64,000 nucleotides of DNA from assembly GCF_000383955.1 (NCBI RefSeq), contig NZ_KB913014.1, positions 120,881 to 184,880 on the forward strand, in the 5' to 3' direction. This DNA comes from Rudanella lutea DSM 19387. GTDB lineage: Bacteria > Bacteroidota > Bacteroidia > Cytophagales > Spirosomataceae. Under the pieces are notes generated by a model that was not told the DNA's origin, ran no database searches, and was given only the letters and a program-made list of their open reading frames with translations. Below, one piece after another: positions 54,977-63,749 of the stretch. A program made the position numbers and the translations under genes. Every line of letters starts with the position of its first letter. The stretch's first letter is position 1.

Positions 54977-56425
54977 ATGGCGCTCCGAATTCAACGATTG
55001 ATTGCCCGTCATGTCTGGGTAACGGCCTTTAAAAACCGGGCCGTTATCGGGCTTTTTATCGGGATGGGCCTGTTGCTGATCTATGCCGCCTTTACGGGGT
55101 GGGTCACCTTTCGGCAGCAGAACGAAACGGGCCGCAAGTACCAGCAACAGGCCCGGCAAGACTGGCTGAGTAACCCTGATAAGCACCCGCACCGTATGGC
55201 GCACTACGGCCACTTTGCCTTCCGGCCCAAAGCCCCGCTGAGTGTGTTCGATGTGGGCATGGAGAGCTTTCTGGGCAACACCATCTACCTGGAAGCCCAC
55301 AAGCAAAACAGCGTCAACTTTTCTGAAGCCGGCTTTTCGACGGGGCTCTTACGATTCGGGGAGATCAGCATGGCGATGGTGCTGCAACTGCTCCTGCCGT
55401 TGCTGGTGTTTTTTCTGGGTTTCGGCACGGTAGCTACCGACCGCGAAACGGGTACGTTGAAACTCCTGCTGAGTCAGGGGGTAAGCTGGCAGCAATTGCT
55501 GGTCGGCAAAAGCCTGGGCCTGATGGCGGTGATGCTTACGCTGTACCTCCCGGTGATGGCCGTGACGGCCTTGCTCTGGCTGGGCTTGCAGGAAGACGGT
55601 ATCAGCGCCGATCAGACCCTGCGGCTACTACTGCTGATGGGGGCCTATTTTCTGTATCTGAGTTTCTTCTGCGTCATTGCCGTGCTGGTGTCGGCGCAGA
55701 GCAAAACGGCCAAAACCGCCCTGGTTTCGCTTATTGGCCTTTGGCTGATGCTCACGCTGGTGCTGCCCAGAGCCGCGCAGGCCCTCGGGTCGTATTTGTA
55801 TCCCGCCCCCTCGAAAGCCCGGTTTCTGGCCGACGTGCAGGCCGATGTGCTCAAAGAAGGAGATAGCCATAACCCCAACGACCCGCATTACAAGGGCCTC
55901 AAAGATTCGCTGCTGACAGCGTACGGCGTGAATTCGGTGCAGAAACTGCCCTTCAATTATAGCGGGTTTGTGATGGCCGAAGGCGAGAAAATCAGCGCCC
56001 GCCTGTACAACAACCATTTTGGGCGATTGCTGGCGATTTACGAACAGCAAAACCGATTCACGAAAACCCTATCGTTTGTGAATCCGTATCTGGCTATTCG
56101 CAACCTGTCGATGGCGCTGGCCGGCACCGACTTTGCCACGTACGTCGATTTTCAGCGGCAGGCTGAAGCGTATCGCTACGGCATGGCGCAGAAGATGAAT
56201 GACTTACAGATGCGTTTCATCAGCAACATAAAGCCGGGGCCTACCGAAAAACCGCTTCAGATTGACCACGAGCACTGGCAGGAAGTGCCCGATTTTACCT
56301 ACCAGTTGCCCCCGCTGGCGAGCGTGTTGGGTCACGAACTGATCTCGCTGCTGGCCTTTGTTTTCTGGGCGGGTTTGCTGGTGTTGCTGACGAGACGATC
56401 AACCAAAACCTTAACCGCCGTCTGA
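54977..56425 (+). CDS. DUF3526-family ABC transporter permease 1
   Basis: A 482-residue membrane protein with about six membrane segments: one near the N-terminus (AVIGLFIGMGLLLIYAAF), then a 120-residue periplasmic loop, LQLLLPLLVFFLGFGTVATDRETGTLKLLLSQGVSWQQLLVGK (the DUF3526/NosY-like core, where DRETGTLKLLLS is typical), further segments, a second large periplasmic loop (about 280-430), and a final segment before LLTRRSTKT. Relatives work with a NosF-type ATPase. It starts 3 bp after the TonB receptor stop, so they are co-transcribed. Substrate and direction of transport are unknown. Confidence 0.85.
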   Translation: MALRIQRLIARHVWVTAFKNRAVIGLFIGMGLLLIYAAFTGWVTFRQQNETGRKYQQQARQDWLSNPDKHPHRMAHYGHFAFRPKAPLSVFDVGMESFLGNTIYLEAHKQNSVNFSEAGFSTGLLRFGEISMAMVLQLLLPLLVFFLGFGTVATDRETGTLKLLLSQGVSWQQLLVGKSLGLMAVMLTLYLPVMAVTALLWLGLQEDGISADQTLRLLLLMGAYFLYLSFFCVIAVLVSAQSKTAKTALVSLIGLWLMLTLVLPRAAQALGSYLYPAPSKARFLADVQADVLKEGDSHNPNDPHYKGLKDSLLTAYGVNSVQKLPFNYSGFVMAEGEKISARLYNNHFGRLLAIYEQQNRFTKTLSFVNPYLAIRNLSMALAGTDFATYVDFQRQAEAYRYGMAQKMNDLQMRFISNIKPGPTEKPLQIDHEHWQEVPDFTYQLPPLASVLGHELISLLAFVFWAGLLVLLTRRSTKTLTAV

Positions 56426-56426
56426 T

Positions 56427-57779
56427 ATGAGCCGACTCCTTTTCATTCACTTTATCCGTTCGGCCGGCACCCGTATCGGGCTTCTTTTTCTGCTGGTCAT
56501 TGGGCTGATCTCACTGCTGGTCGGCAACCAGTTTGCCCAACGCCAAAGGCAGGCCGTTGCCGACGTGGTCGCGTTTCAGCAAACCGATTTTCCCCGGCAG
56601 GCGGCCCTGCACCACAACGATCTGGGCTTGCTGCTGTACTACCTCAAATTCTCGGTGGTCAATCAGGCCCGCCCCCTTACGGCCCTTGCCATCGGGCAAC
56701 GCGACGTCAACCCGTCGGTGCAGAGCGTGACGATCCGGGCGCTGGAAGGCCAGAAATACGACGCCGACCTGACCAATCCGGCCAACCTGCTACTGGGGAA
56801 TGTCGATTTCAGTTTTGTGCTCATTTACCTGTTTCCGCTTCTGATTATCGCCTTCACCTACGCCCTTATTTCGGGCGAAAAAGAGGCTGGCACCTGGGCG
56901 CTCGTGGCGGTGCAAAGTCGGCATCTGCTGGGCTTTGTCGGTCGGCTTTTCCTGATCCGGCTCGCGGTGCTGCTGGCTGTACTCCTGCTCATTAGTGGCC
57001 TGGCCGTGGTCTTGCTGGGGATTCCGCTTGACGGGCCGTTCTGGCTTTTTCTGGGTACGTCGGTGGGGTATATGCTGTTCTGGTTCAGCGTCTGCTTTTG
57101 GGTGGCTTCGCTGCAACGGCGTTCCAGCACCAACGCCATGCTGCTGCTCGGCATCTGGCTGTTGCTACTGGTGGTGCTGCCTGCGGGCATCAACACCTAC
57201 CTGACGGCCCGCTACCCCGTCCCCGAAGCGCAGGCGACCACGCTGGCGCAGCGGAAAGGCTACCACGAAAAGTGGGATATGGACAAAACGGCGACGGTGG
57301 AGAAGTTCTACGCCCACTACCCGCAGTTCAGGCAGGTGCCCGTTACGGCCATGCCTTTCGACTGGCGGTGGTACTACGCCATGCAGCAGTTGGGCGACGA
57401 CGAATCAGCCGGTCAGGCGGGCGAACTGAGTCAAAAGCTCCGGGAGCGCGAACAGGCCAGCCGAACCATCGCCCTGTTTGTTCCGACGCTACACACGCAG
57501 CTTCAACTGGGCGAACTGGCCCGTTCCGGGCTGGGTAATCAGCTTCGCTTTCTGGATTACATGACGCGGTTCCACGAAAAGCTACGGCTCTATTTCTATC
57601 CTAAAATCTTCACGAACGTACCCGCATCAACCGAAAAGTGGACCCACTTCCAGGTCGATACGTTTGTGGATGCGGAAGCGGTCAGCCCGGTTTTGGTACT
57701 GGCCCCTCTGCTTTTGTTCAGCGCCCTCTTCGGGGGATTGGGCCTGCTCCGGTTCCGCCAAACAATCTATCACCTTTAA
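56427..57779 (+). CDS. DUF3526-family ABC transporter permease 2
   Basis: A 450-residue paralogue of the preceding gene, starting one base after its stop. It has the same plan: an N-terminal membrane segment (IGLLFLLVIGLISLLVGNQF), a periplasmic loop, SFVLIYLFPLLIIAFTYALISGEKEAGTWALVAVQSRHLL, three closely packed membrane segments (LAVLLAVLLLISGLAVVLLGI and others), a second large loop, and a last segment. The two permeases probably form a heterodimer driven by the ATPase encoded 15 bp downstream. The gene is GC-rich and reads as one intact frame. Confidence 0.85.
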   Translation: MSRLLFIHFIRSAGTRIGLLFLLVIGLISLLVGNQFAQRQRQAVADVVAFQQTDFPRQAALHHNDLGLLLYYLKFSVVNQARPLTALAIGQRDVNPSVQSVTIRALEGQKYDADLTNPANLLLGNVDFSFVLIYLFPLLIIAFTYALISGEKEAGTWALVAVQSRHLLGFVGRLFLIRLAVLLAVLLLISGLAVVLLGIPLDGPFWLFLGTSVGYMLFWFSVCFWVASLQRRSSTNAMLLLGIWLLLLVVLPAGINTYLTARYPVPEAQATTLAQRKGYHEKWDMDKTATVEKFYAHYPQFRQVPVTAMPFDWRWYYAMQQLGDDESAGQAGELSQKLREREQASRTIALFVPTLHTQLQLGELARSGLGNQLRFLDYMTRFHEKLRLYFYPKIFTNVPASTEKWTHFQVDTFVDAEAVSPVLVLAPLLLFSALFGGLGLLRFRQTIYHL

Positions 57780-57794
57780 ACGCCTTCAAGCCAT

Positions 57795-58496
57795 ATGCTC
57801 CAAGCCATCAACTTAACCAAACGCTATGTTCCGGGGCAGCCCCCTTCGCTTGATGCGCTGAACCTGAGCGTTCTGCCGGGCGAAATCTATTGTTTGCTGG
57901 GTCAGAACGGGGCGGGTAAAACCACCACCATCAACCTGTTCCTGGGTTTTCTGCAACCCACGTCGGGTCAGGCGCTGGTCAACGGCCTTGACGTGGCCGG
58001 GCACGCGCAGGAAACGAAGCGTTTTCTGGCCTACCTGCCTGAAACGGTCATGCTCTACCCGAACCTGACGGGTCTGGAAAACCTCGATTTCTTTGCCCAA
58101 CTGGCCGGGTTTCGTCATGCTACCGATGAACTGCACGGACTTCTGAACCGCGCCGGACTCCAAACCGAAGCCCACACCAAACGGGTGGGTACGTATTCGA
58201 AGGGGATGCGGCAAAAGGTAGGCATCGCCATTGCGCTCGCCAAACAGGCCAAAGCCCTGCTGCTCGATGAGCCCACGAGCGGCCTGGACCCAAAAGCCAG
58301 TAACGAGTTCTCGGAGATCCTGACGGCCCTGGCGGGGGCCGGTACAGCTATTTTGATGGCGACCCACGACATTTTCCGGGCCCGCGAGGTCGGGACGCGC
58401 ATCGGCATCATGCGGGCGGGGCACCTGGTCGAATCGCTGGACGCCCGCGACCTGACCGCCAACGAGCTCGAAGCCATTTATCTGCAAACGGTGTAG
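57795..58496 (+). CDS. ABC transporter ATP-binding protein (NosF/CcmA-like)
   Basis: A 233-residue ATPase: Walker A GQNGAGKTTT at about 36-45, then LPETVMLYPNLTGLENLDFFAQLAG, signature YSKGMRQKVGIAIALAKQ (a YSKGMRQ variant in place of LSGGQ, usual for this subgroup), Walker B ALLLDEPTSGLDPKA, and switch His in ATHDI. It powers the two DUF3526 permeases upstream, with a 15-bp gap. With the TonB receptor and His-rich lipoprotein it completes the putative zinc-responsive operon. Confidence 0.92.
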   Translation: MLQAINLTKRYVPGQPPSLDALNLSVLPGEIYCLLGQNGAGKTTTINLFLGFLQPTSGQALVNGLDVAGHAQETKRFLAYLPETVMLYPNLTGLENLDFFAQLAGFRHATDELHGLLNRAGLQTEAHTKRVGTYSKGMRQKVGIAIALAKQAKALLLDEPTSGLDPKASNEFSEILTALAGAGTAILMATHDIFRAREVGTRIGIMRAGHLVESLDARDLTANELEAIYLQTV

Positions 58497-58516
58497 GGGA
58501 ATTTAGCCCGAATGAA

Positions 58517-58555
58517 GCCCTAACAAGCCATGGCAAAGCAGCGGTTTGTTAGGGC
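58517..58555. terminator. Hairpin after the ABC operon
   Basis: GCCCTAACAA (58517-58526) pairs with TTGTTAGGGC (58546-58555), 10-bp arms with a 19-bp loop, 20 bp after the ATPase stop. It has no clear U-tract, so this is a moderate-confidence terminator. The heme operon converges from the other side about 190 bp farther on. Confidence 0.4.
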
Positions 58556-58742
58556 ACCCGTCACGAACACGTCCTGATTTCTTCAGTAATTATAATGTGA
58601 GGTATGGATAATACTTGTCGCAAATAGTTGTCGCACCAATAGTTGCTGGCCGGTGCAGCCCCTCGCGTCAGCCATTTTCCATAACTCACATTAATTACAG
58701 CTTTACAAGTCTACACCTAATGATCCTACGGCATTCCATAGA

Positions 58743-59366
58743 CTAGTTTAGGGTCTGTGAACCATCCGGCTGATACACATACCGGAAGGTATAATATCGG
58801 CCTTGGCTGGTGGAGGTTGGCGTGGCCGGGGCATCCTTGTAATAGCTCAGTATTTCGACCTTGGCGTATTTGCCGTCGCCCGTACGGATCAATAGTACCT
58901 TACCCGGAATGGGCGTGATGATGGTGTTAGCATAGTTATACCACCCCCGGCCCGAACTTGCCGGAATAGCCAGTTGGGCGGGGCTCTCGTCGGTGGCGAA
59001 GGTAGTGCCCGCCGGAATGGCTTTCAACTCTTCAAACGTACCGGTATGAATAAAGGCGCCACCTCTGCCCGAACGGATACTGCCGCCGTTGACAATGATG
59101 GTGGTGGCCCGGAAGCCAATGTCCCACTTGTTGGTGGCCGAATCGCTATTGGCCACCTGCGCCCCGTCTTCCAGGCTAAACAGGGTAAACCGGTTCGTGG
59201 CGCCAACCGGCTGTCCGGTCTGTGGGTTAATCTGAGCCGGGTCGGCAGCGAGATTTTTGATGGTTTGGGAGGTAACCGGTTCAACGACCGGAGAATCGGT
59301 ATCGTTACAACCGAATACAGAAAACAGCGTTAGTGTGGCGAAAAAGGTGATTTTGACAGATTGCAT
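58743..59366 (-). CDS. hmuY: HmuY-family heme-binding lipoprotein
   Basis: A 207-residue lipoprotein with lipobox FGC at about residue 20 (TLTLFSVFGCNDTDSP). The mature chain follows HmuY: RFTLFSLEDGAQVANSDSATNKWDIGFRATTIIVNGGSIRSGRGGAFIHTG, then PASSGRGWYNYANTIITPIPGKVLLIRTGDGKYAKVEILSYYK and a terminal YTFRYVYQPDGS. HmuY proteins take heme from host carriers and pass it to the TonB receptor. It is the last gene of the heme operon. A decayed second copy lies at 50321-50686. The heme ligands cannot be assigned from sequence alone. Confidence 0.88.
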   Translation of the reverse strand: MQSVKITFFATLTLFSVFGCNDTDSPVVEPVTSQTIKNLAADPAQINPQTGQPVGATNRFTLFSLEDGAQVANSDSATNKWDIGFRATTIIVNGGSIRSGRGGAFIHTGTFEELKAIPAGTTFATDESPAQLAIPASSGRGWYNYANTIITPIPGKVLLIRTGDGKYAKVEILSYYKDAPATPTSTSQGRYYTFRYVYQPDGSQTLN

Positions 59367-59385
59367 AGGTTGAGAATTGAAATTA

Positions 59386-59736
59386 CTAGTTCAATGATTT
59401 ATTGAGTGCTACGTACCAGTGCAAACGCGCTACAGCCTGAGCCAGCATGGCTTTGAGCGCAACGAGTTCGTCGGGAAGGAAGCTAAAGAACAGATCTGAC
59501 GACGAGGTACAGAGATGAATGCGTTCTTCGTTCGGGTACTGCTCGAAATAAGCCCTGGCGTTGATACTCCGAACCGTCCATTCCAGCGACAGGAAGTCGT
59601 CATAGGTCATCCTTTGCGTAATGTTGTTAAACTGCACAAGCAGGCAGGGATAGCTCGCTACGACCAGATTGCCATGTAGCATAACCCGCCCCAAAGTCGA
59701 TGTAGCCAGGGTGTGGCATGAACAAGCGCATCGCAT
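59386..59736 (-). CDS. Small conserved protein of the heme operon (DUF6686-like?)
   Basis: A 116-residue protein between the TonB receptor (36 bp upstream) and hmuY (19 bp downstream). It begins CACSCH and continues GRVMLHGNLVVASYPCLLVQFNNITQRMTYDDFLSLEWTVRSI, then HLCTSSSDLFFSFLPDELVALKAMLAQAV. The spaced cysteines and histidine near the start and the LxxDFxxF and ELxxLxxML segments recall small Bacteroidota proteins found beside metal or heme receptors (DUF6686-like), but I cannot be sure of the family. No signal peptide, so probably cytoplasmic. Its constant place in the operon suggests a role in heme or iron handling. Confidence 0.6.
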   Translation of the reverse strand: MRCACSCHTLATSTLGRVMLHGNLVVASYPCLLVQFNNITQRMTYDDFLSLEWTVRSINARAYFEQYPNEERIHLCTSSSDLFFSFLPDELVALKAMLAQAVARLHWYVALNKSLN

Positions 59737-59772
59737 AGGTTTTACTGTTTAAAGTTGATAAAATAGCCCGCT

Positions 59773-61872
59773 TCAGGAGCCTTTCGGAGTAGGCAGCAAC
59801 GTCCAGCGGACTGAAGCGTACCACAACCGGCCGGGCAGATTCGGGATGTACTGCGGGTCGGTATGTCCGGCCAGATTGTCGACGCCCGCCTGAACCGTAA
59901 AAGCTTTCAGGGTTTTGCTGGCCGCTACGTTCCAGAGCATATAGCCGCTGACATACTCGTTGTCGGCATCCAGAATGACGTTGGCGTTTCGGTCGGCAAA
60001 GCCGTAGCGGCCCCGATAAATACCCCTCAAACTGGCGTCTATCCCTTGGCGGGGCAGTTCGTAAAACAGCTTGAGGTTAGCCATGTGGCGGGAGCGGTTA
60101 TACAAGCCACCGTACTCATTGGCCCTGACGCGGGTGGTCACTAACGTTTCCCCGTTACGGCGAAAAACCTTGCCCAGCCGCAACTGCTCCACCACGGCCT
60201 TGTCTTTCGCCACCAGGTACTGGTAACCACCGCTGATGGTCAGTCGGCCAGCGCCAACGGTCAGCCGATAACTGCCATCCAGTTCGGCCCCCTGCGTAAA
60301 GACCCGATTCAGGTTTTTATAGCTGAATACGCTCTGACCGTTGGTTTTCATCGCTACGGCCTGTGTTTCAATCAGGTCACGGATGTCGTTGCGAAACAGG
60401 TTCAGGCTAGCCGTGAAGGGCAGGTTATACTGCCGGCTGAAATCCGCAGCTACGCCCAGATTAATCGCTACGGAGCTTTCGGCCCGAATGTCGCCAAATA
60501 CGGCCGGATCGACCAGCACCTCGGCAAGCTGCCCCTGCCGTTGCAGACGTTCGAGGCTGGCGGCCAGTTCGTGCGTACCAAAGACGCTGTAGCCCACCAC
60601 CGCATTATCGAAGTTCAGGTACAGCTGCCGAAAGTCCGGCGCTTTGAAACCAACGCCCGCGCTACCTCGCAAGGCAACCGTTTTGGTCAGTTCATACCGG
60701 GCCGATGCTTTGGGGCTAAACTGCGTGGCATACTGCGAATGTGCATCGTAGCGCCCACCCAGAATAATGTCCCAGCGGTTCGTCGGCAACCATTCGTACT
60801 GAAAGAAGGCGTATTTGTTCGTGAACCGTTGACGGTCCGTGTACCGGGTTGCCTCCACACTTTCGGCAATGAAGCCTCCGCCCAGCGTCAGAATATGCTT
60901 TTGGTTTAGATAATGATCCACCTGCACTTCGGGCCGGTCGAACGTCTGCCGGAAATAGCTTTGGTCGTATGGCTGACGGCTGTCTGTATACGCAAGGTTG
61001 GTTTGGGTACGGTACAACGTGCTGTAGTACCGATACGTTACCTTCCAGGCATCTGACAGCCGGTGGGTCAATACCGGGTTGATATTCCGGTCGGTCACAC
61101 GACCCAGCCCGGCAACCGCCTGTGTGGGGCTTATCTCCAGCAGGTTGTCCTGCCGCTCAGAAAAATACCGCCCCGACACACTCAGTTTCAGCCGGGCGCT
61201 AAAATCAGCCGTCAGGCGTCCGCTAAGGGTATGATTCAGAAACGGCGAAACGGTGCGGCCAGTGGTTTCGGGCGTCAGGTCATACCCGGCTGACTCATAG
61301 CGGTTGCCAAACGCATACAGCCCAATTTTCCCGAAACGCAGGCCCACATCGCCGGTCAGGTCGCTGGTCCGGTTGGCACCATATCGGGCCGAGGCCGACG
61401 CCCGTGTCCGGGAGGGGTTTTCGGTAATGATGTTGACAACGCCCGCCAGGGCTTCCGACCCGTAGAGGCTCGACGATGGCCCCTTCACAATTTCAATCTG
61501 CTTGATGTTGCCCACCGCCAGCCGGTTCAGTTCGAGCGTTCCGGCGGTGCGGCCCACCAACGGCTCCCCATCGACCAGAATCAGCGTATAGTCCGGCCCG
61601 AAGCCCTGCACCTGCAGCCCCTGTCCGTGGTCGGTGACAATGGCGAGGCCGGTTTGTTCCTGCAATACGTCGTTCAGCCGCAGGGAGCCCATCTGCCGGA
61701 TTTGCTCCCGCCCAATCACCGTCACGGGCATAGGCAGTGCGCCCATGGGCCGCTCCGTCCGGGTTGCCGTGACGACCACCTCGCTGAGGGCGCGGCTTTT
61801 CAGGCTGTCGGCCGGGCCGGTTGAGTCGGGAGTTTGCCCGATCAGGGCTATGGCAGTTACGAACAGCAGCAT
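59773..61872 (-). CDS. hmuR: TonB-dependent heme receptor (HmuR-like)
   Basis: A 699-residue receptor starting 2 bp after the hmuS stop (TAACC-ATG). A short signal (LLFVTAIALIGQ) is followed by the TonB-box region ALSEVVVTATRTER, the plug (MPVTVIGREQIRQMGSLRLNDVLQEQTGL, YTLILVDGEPLVGRTAGTLEL, IEIVKGPSSSLYGSEALAGVVNIIT) and a barrel ending in WYASVRWTLLP. The operon (hmuU, hmuV, hmuS upstream, HmuY-like downstream) identifies heme as substrate. It lacks the carboxypeptidase-D-like domain of the SusC-type proteins, as is usual for heme and vitamin B12 receptors. Confidence 0.9.
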   Translation of the reverse strand: MLLFVTAIALIGQTPDSTGPADSLKSRALSEVVVTATRTERPMGALPMPVTVIGREQIRQMGSLRLNDVLQEQTGLAIVTDHGQGLQVQGFGPDYTLILVDGEPLVGRTAGTLELNRLAVGNIKQIEIVKGPSSSLYGSEALAGVVNIITENPSRTRASASARYGANRTSDLTGDVGLRFGKIGLYAFGNRYESAGYDLTPETTGRTVSPFLNHTLSGRLTADFSARLKLSVSGRYFSERQDNLLEISPTQAVAGLGRVTDRNINPVLTHRLSDAWKVTYRYYSTLYRTQTNLAYTDSRQPYDQSYFRQTFDRPEVQVDHYLNQKHILTLGGGFIAESVEATRYTDRQRFTNKYAFFQYEWLPTNRWDIILGGRYDAHSQYATQFSPKASARYELTKTVALRGSAGVGFKAPDFRQLYLNFDNAVVGYSVFGTHELAASLERLQRQGQLAEVLVDPAVFGDIRAESSVAINLGVAADFSRQYNLPFTASLNLFRNDIRDLIETQAVAMKTNGQSVFSYKNLNRVFTQGAELDGSYRLTVGAGRLTISGGYQYLVAKDKAVVEQLRLGKVFRRNGETLVTTRVRANEYGGLYNRSRHMANLKLFYELPRQGIDASLRGIYRGRYGFADRNANVILDADNEYVSGYMLWNVAASKTLKAFTVQAGVDNLAGHTDPQYIPNLPGRLWYASVRWTLLPTPKGS

Positions 61873-61874
61873 GG

Positions 61875-62900
61875 TTATTCGGCAAGTTCGGCCACTACGT
61901 CGCGCCAGTCTTGTTGCTCCGGAATGCCCGGTTTGCGTTTTCCAAAAATCAGAGCAATTTGATTCCCGGCGGCATCAAACAGTTCAAGACTTGTCACGAT
62001 ACCGTCCACCGTTGGCTTCTTCACCACCCAGGCCGAGGCCACGTGGTCTTCGCGCAGGTGCAGGTTGAAGGCAGGGTCCAGTACGTTGAACCACGGGCCC
62101 ATCGGCACCAGTTTCCGCACCTCGCCCGTATGAATCTGAATACAGCCCCGGTTCCCCACGAAAATCATGATGGGCAAACCCGTTTCAGACACCCGCTTGA
62201 ACACGAGCTTTACCTTGTCGAAGCTAGTCTGAACGGCAAAGCCTTCTGGGGCCAGATACATGGCCTGTAACCGGGAAACCTTGTAGGTACGAAGCATCCC
62301 GAAAAAGTCGTGCGTATCCTGCAAATCGCGCCAGGCCTGCTGAAAGTCCGCTACGGCAATATCGCTGTCGGGGGTTTCGGTAGCAGGCTCGGGTTTGGGG
62401 TCGATGGTCAAATGGGCGGACTGATCGACGGCCCGAAATTCTGCTACCAGCGTGTCATAGGCGGCTTCGTGGCTTTGGTCGGTCAGGTAGATTTTATGAA
62501 CGGCCTCGCCGTCGCCGGTGAAGAATTGCAGGCTCCGGCGACCGTTTTCGCTAACCGCAAAGCCATGTTTCCAGTGCATCATGAACAGCCGGAGGTCGAT
62601 GTCTTCGCCCAGTACCAGCCCGACATGGCCGTTAAACGACACGTTTTGGTAGTCGCCCTTGCGTTCGTGGACAACGCTGTCGTTACGGGTCAGGGCCATG
62701 ACGTAGCCCAGCGAAGGCACCTGTTTCAGCAGTTCGCGGAAGTCGCCATCGAGCCGGATGGCCGTTTCGCCCAGGCCAGTTGCCACCAGTTCGGCTTCGC
62801 TAACGCCCAGTTGAGCCGCAGCATCGCGGATGCGGGCTTTGGGGTTTTCGGCCCGGAAGGCCGCGTACAATGTCTTAAGGTCTAGTGTTTCAGTTGTCAT
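61875..62900 (-). CDS. hmuS: Heme-degrading/heme-trafficking protein HmuS (HemS family)
   Basis: A 341-residue cytoplasmic protein made of two structural halves, as in HemS/ChuS. The first half has LYAAFRAENPKARIRDAAAQLGVSEAEL, LLKQVPSLGYVMALTRNDSVVHERKGDY and IDLRLFMMHWKHGF. The second half has AWRDLQDTHDFFGMLRTYKVSRLQAM, SFDKVKLVFKRVSETGLPIMIFVGNRGCIQIHTGEV and HLREDHVASAWVVKKPT. The TDTHDFFGML region resembles the proximal heme-ligand histidine region of HemS. It receives heme from the HmuUV importer and stores or degrades it to release iron. It lies 12 bp after hmuV. Confidence 0.92.
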   Translation of the reverse strand: MTTETLDLKTLYAAFRAENPKARIRDAAAQLGVSEAELVATGLGETAIRLDGDFRELLKQVPSLGYVMALTRNDSVVHERKGDYQNVSFNGHVGLVLGEDIDLRLFMMHWKHGFAVSENGRRSLQFFTGDGEAVHKIYLTDQSHEAAYDTLVAEFRAVDQSAHLTIDPKPEPATETPDSDIAVADFQQAWRDLQDTHDFFGMLRTYKVSRLQAMYLAPEGFAVQTSFDKVKLVFKRVSETGLPIMIFVGNRGCIQIHTGEVRKLVPMGPWFNVLDPAFNLHLREDHVASAWVVKKPTVDGIVTSLELFDAAGNQIALIFGKRKPGIPEQQDWRDVVAELAE

Positions 62901-62912
62901 TGGGTAGATCGT

Positions 62913-63746
62913 TTAAGCAGTTTTCGAAAATGTGTGTAGTTGTCGGGAAGGCACGATGATGGGATAGGGTATATGGGCCTGATCAATGACATCAACCGAT
63001 AATTGAAAGGCTTCCCGAATCGTCGTTGAGGTTAAAACCGCCGAAGGCTTACCCGATGCCAGCGACTGACCATCGTTCAGCAGCAGTACCCGGTCGGCAT
63101 ATTGCATCACCAGATTGAGATCGTGCAGGATGGCTACGACACCATACCCCCGCCGGGTCATTTCGTGGGCAATGTCGAGCAGCGCGTGCTGGTAATAGAG
63201 GTCAAGGCCGGTGGTAGGTTCGTCGAGAAGCAGGTATTTCGGCTGTTGGATAAAACCGTGTGGATTAGCGATTTCGTCGGCCGTCATGAGTTGGGCCAGT
63301 ACTTTTGCCAGATGTACCCGCTGCTGCTCCCCGCCCGACAGCGTCGGTACGGCCCGCTCGGCCATGGGCGTGATGCCGGTTAGTTCCATGGCGTAGTCCA
63401 CTACGGCCAGGTCTTCGGCACCGGGTCGCCCGTCGAAATGCGGATAACGGCCCATCATCACCAGTTCATACACACTGAAATGAAAAGCCAGTGGATTTTG
63501 CTGCGCCAGCACCGCCCGCCGACGCGCCAGGTGGACAGCACTGAACTGAAACACAGAGCGGTTATCGAGCGATACATATCCTTTGGTAGGGTTTAGCTCC
63601 CGGCTCAGGGTTTTCAGCAACGTCGACTTTCCGGCTCCGTTGGCTCCGGCAATGGCGACGAGTTCGCCGGGTTTAGCCACCAGCGACACGTCGTCCAGCA
63701 GCTTCCTCCGGCCAATTTGATGGGTTATGTGATAGGCTTCCAGCAT
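62913..63746 (-). CDS. hmuV: Heme ABC transporter ATP-binding protein HmuV
   Basis: A 277-residue ATPase: Walker A GANGAGKST at about 33-41, Q-loop in AQQNPLAFHFSVYELVMMGRYPHF, signature LSGGEQQRVHLAKVLAQL, Walker B LLLDEPTTGLD, and switch His in AILHDLN. Between signature and Walker B there is a family-typical insertion (TADEIANPHGFIQQPKY). It couples to the permease at 63750 to import heme from the periplasm. The start is 3 bp after the permease stop. Confidence 0.92.
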   Translation of the reverse strand: MLEAYHITHQIGRRKLLDDVSLVAKPGELVAIAGANGAGKSTLLKTLSRELNPTKGYVSLDNRSVFQFSAVHLARRRAVLAQQNPLAFHFSVYELVMMGRYPHFDGRPGAEDLAVVDYAMELTGITPMAERAVPTLSGGEQQRVHLAKVLAQLMTADEIANPHGFIQQPKYLLLDEPTTGLDLYYQHALLDIAHEMTRRGYGVVAILHDLNLVMQYADRVLLLNDGQSLASGKPSAVLTSTTIREAFQLSVDVIDQAHIPYPIIVPSRQLHTFSKTA

Positions 63747-63749
63747 GAT

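Noticed and set aside
61493-62270. Several open frames overlapping the hmuR/hmuS junction on either strand
   Set aside because: They are shadows of the strongly supported hmuS and TonB receptor genes.
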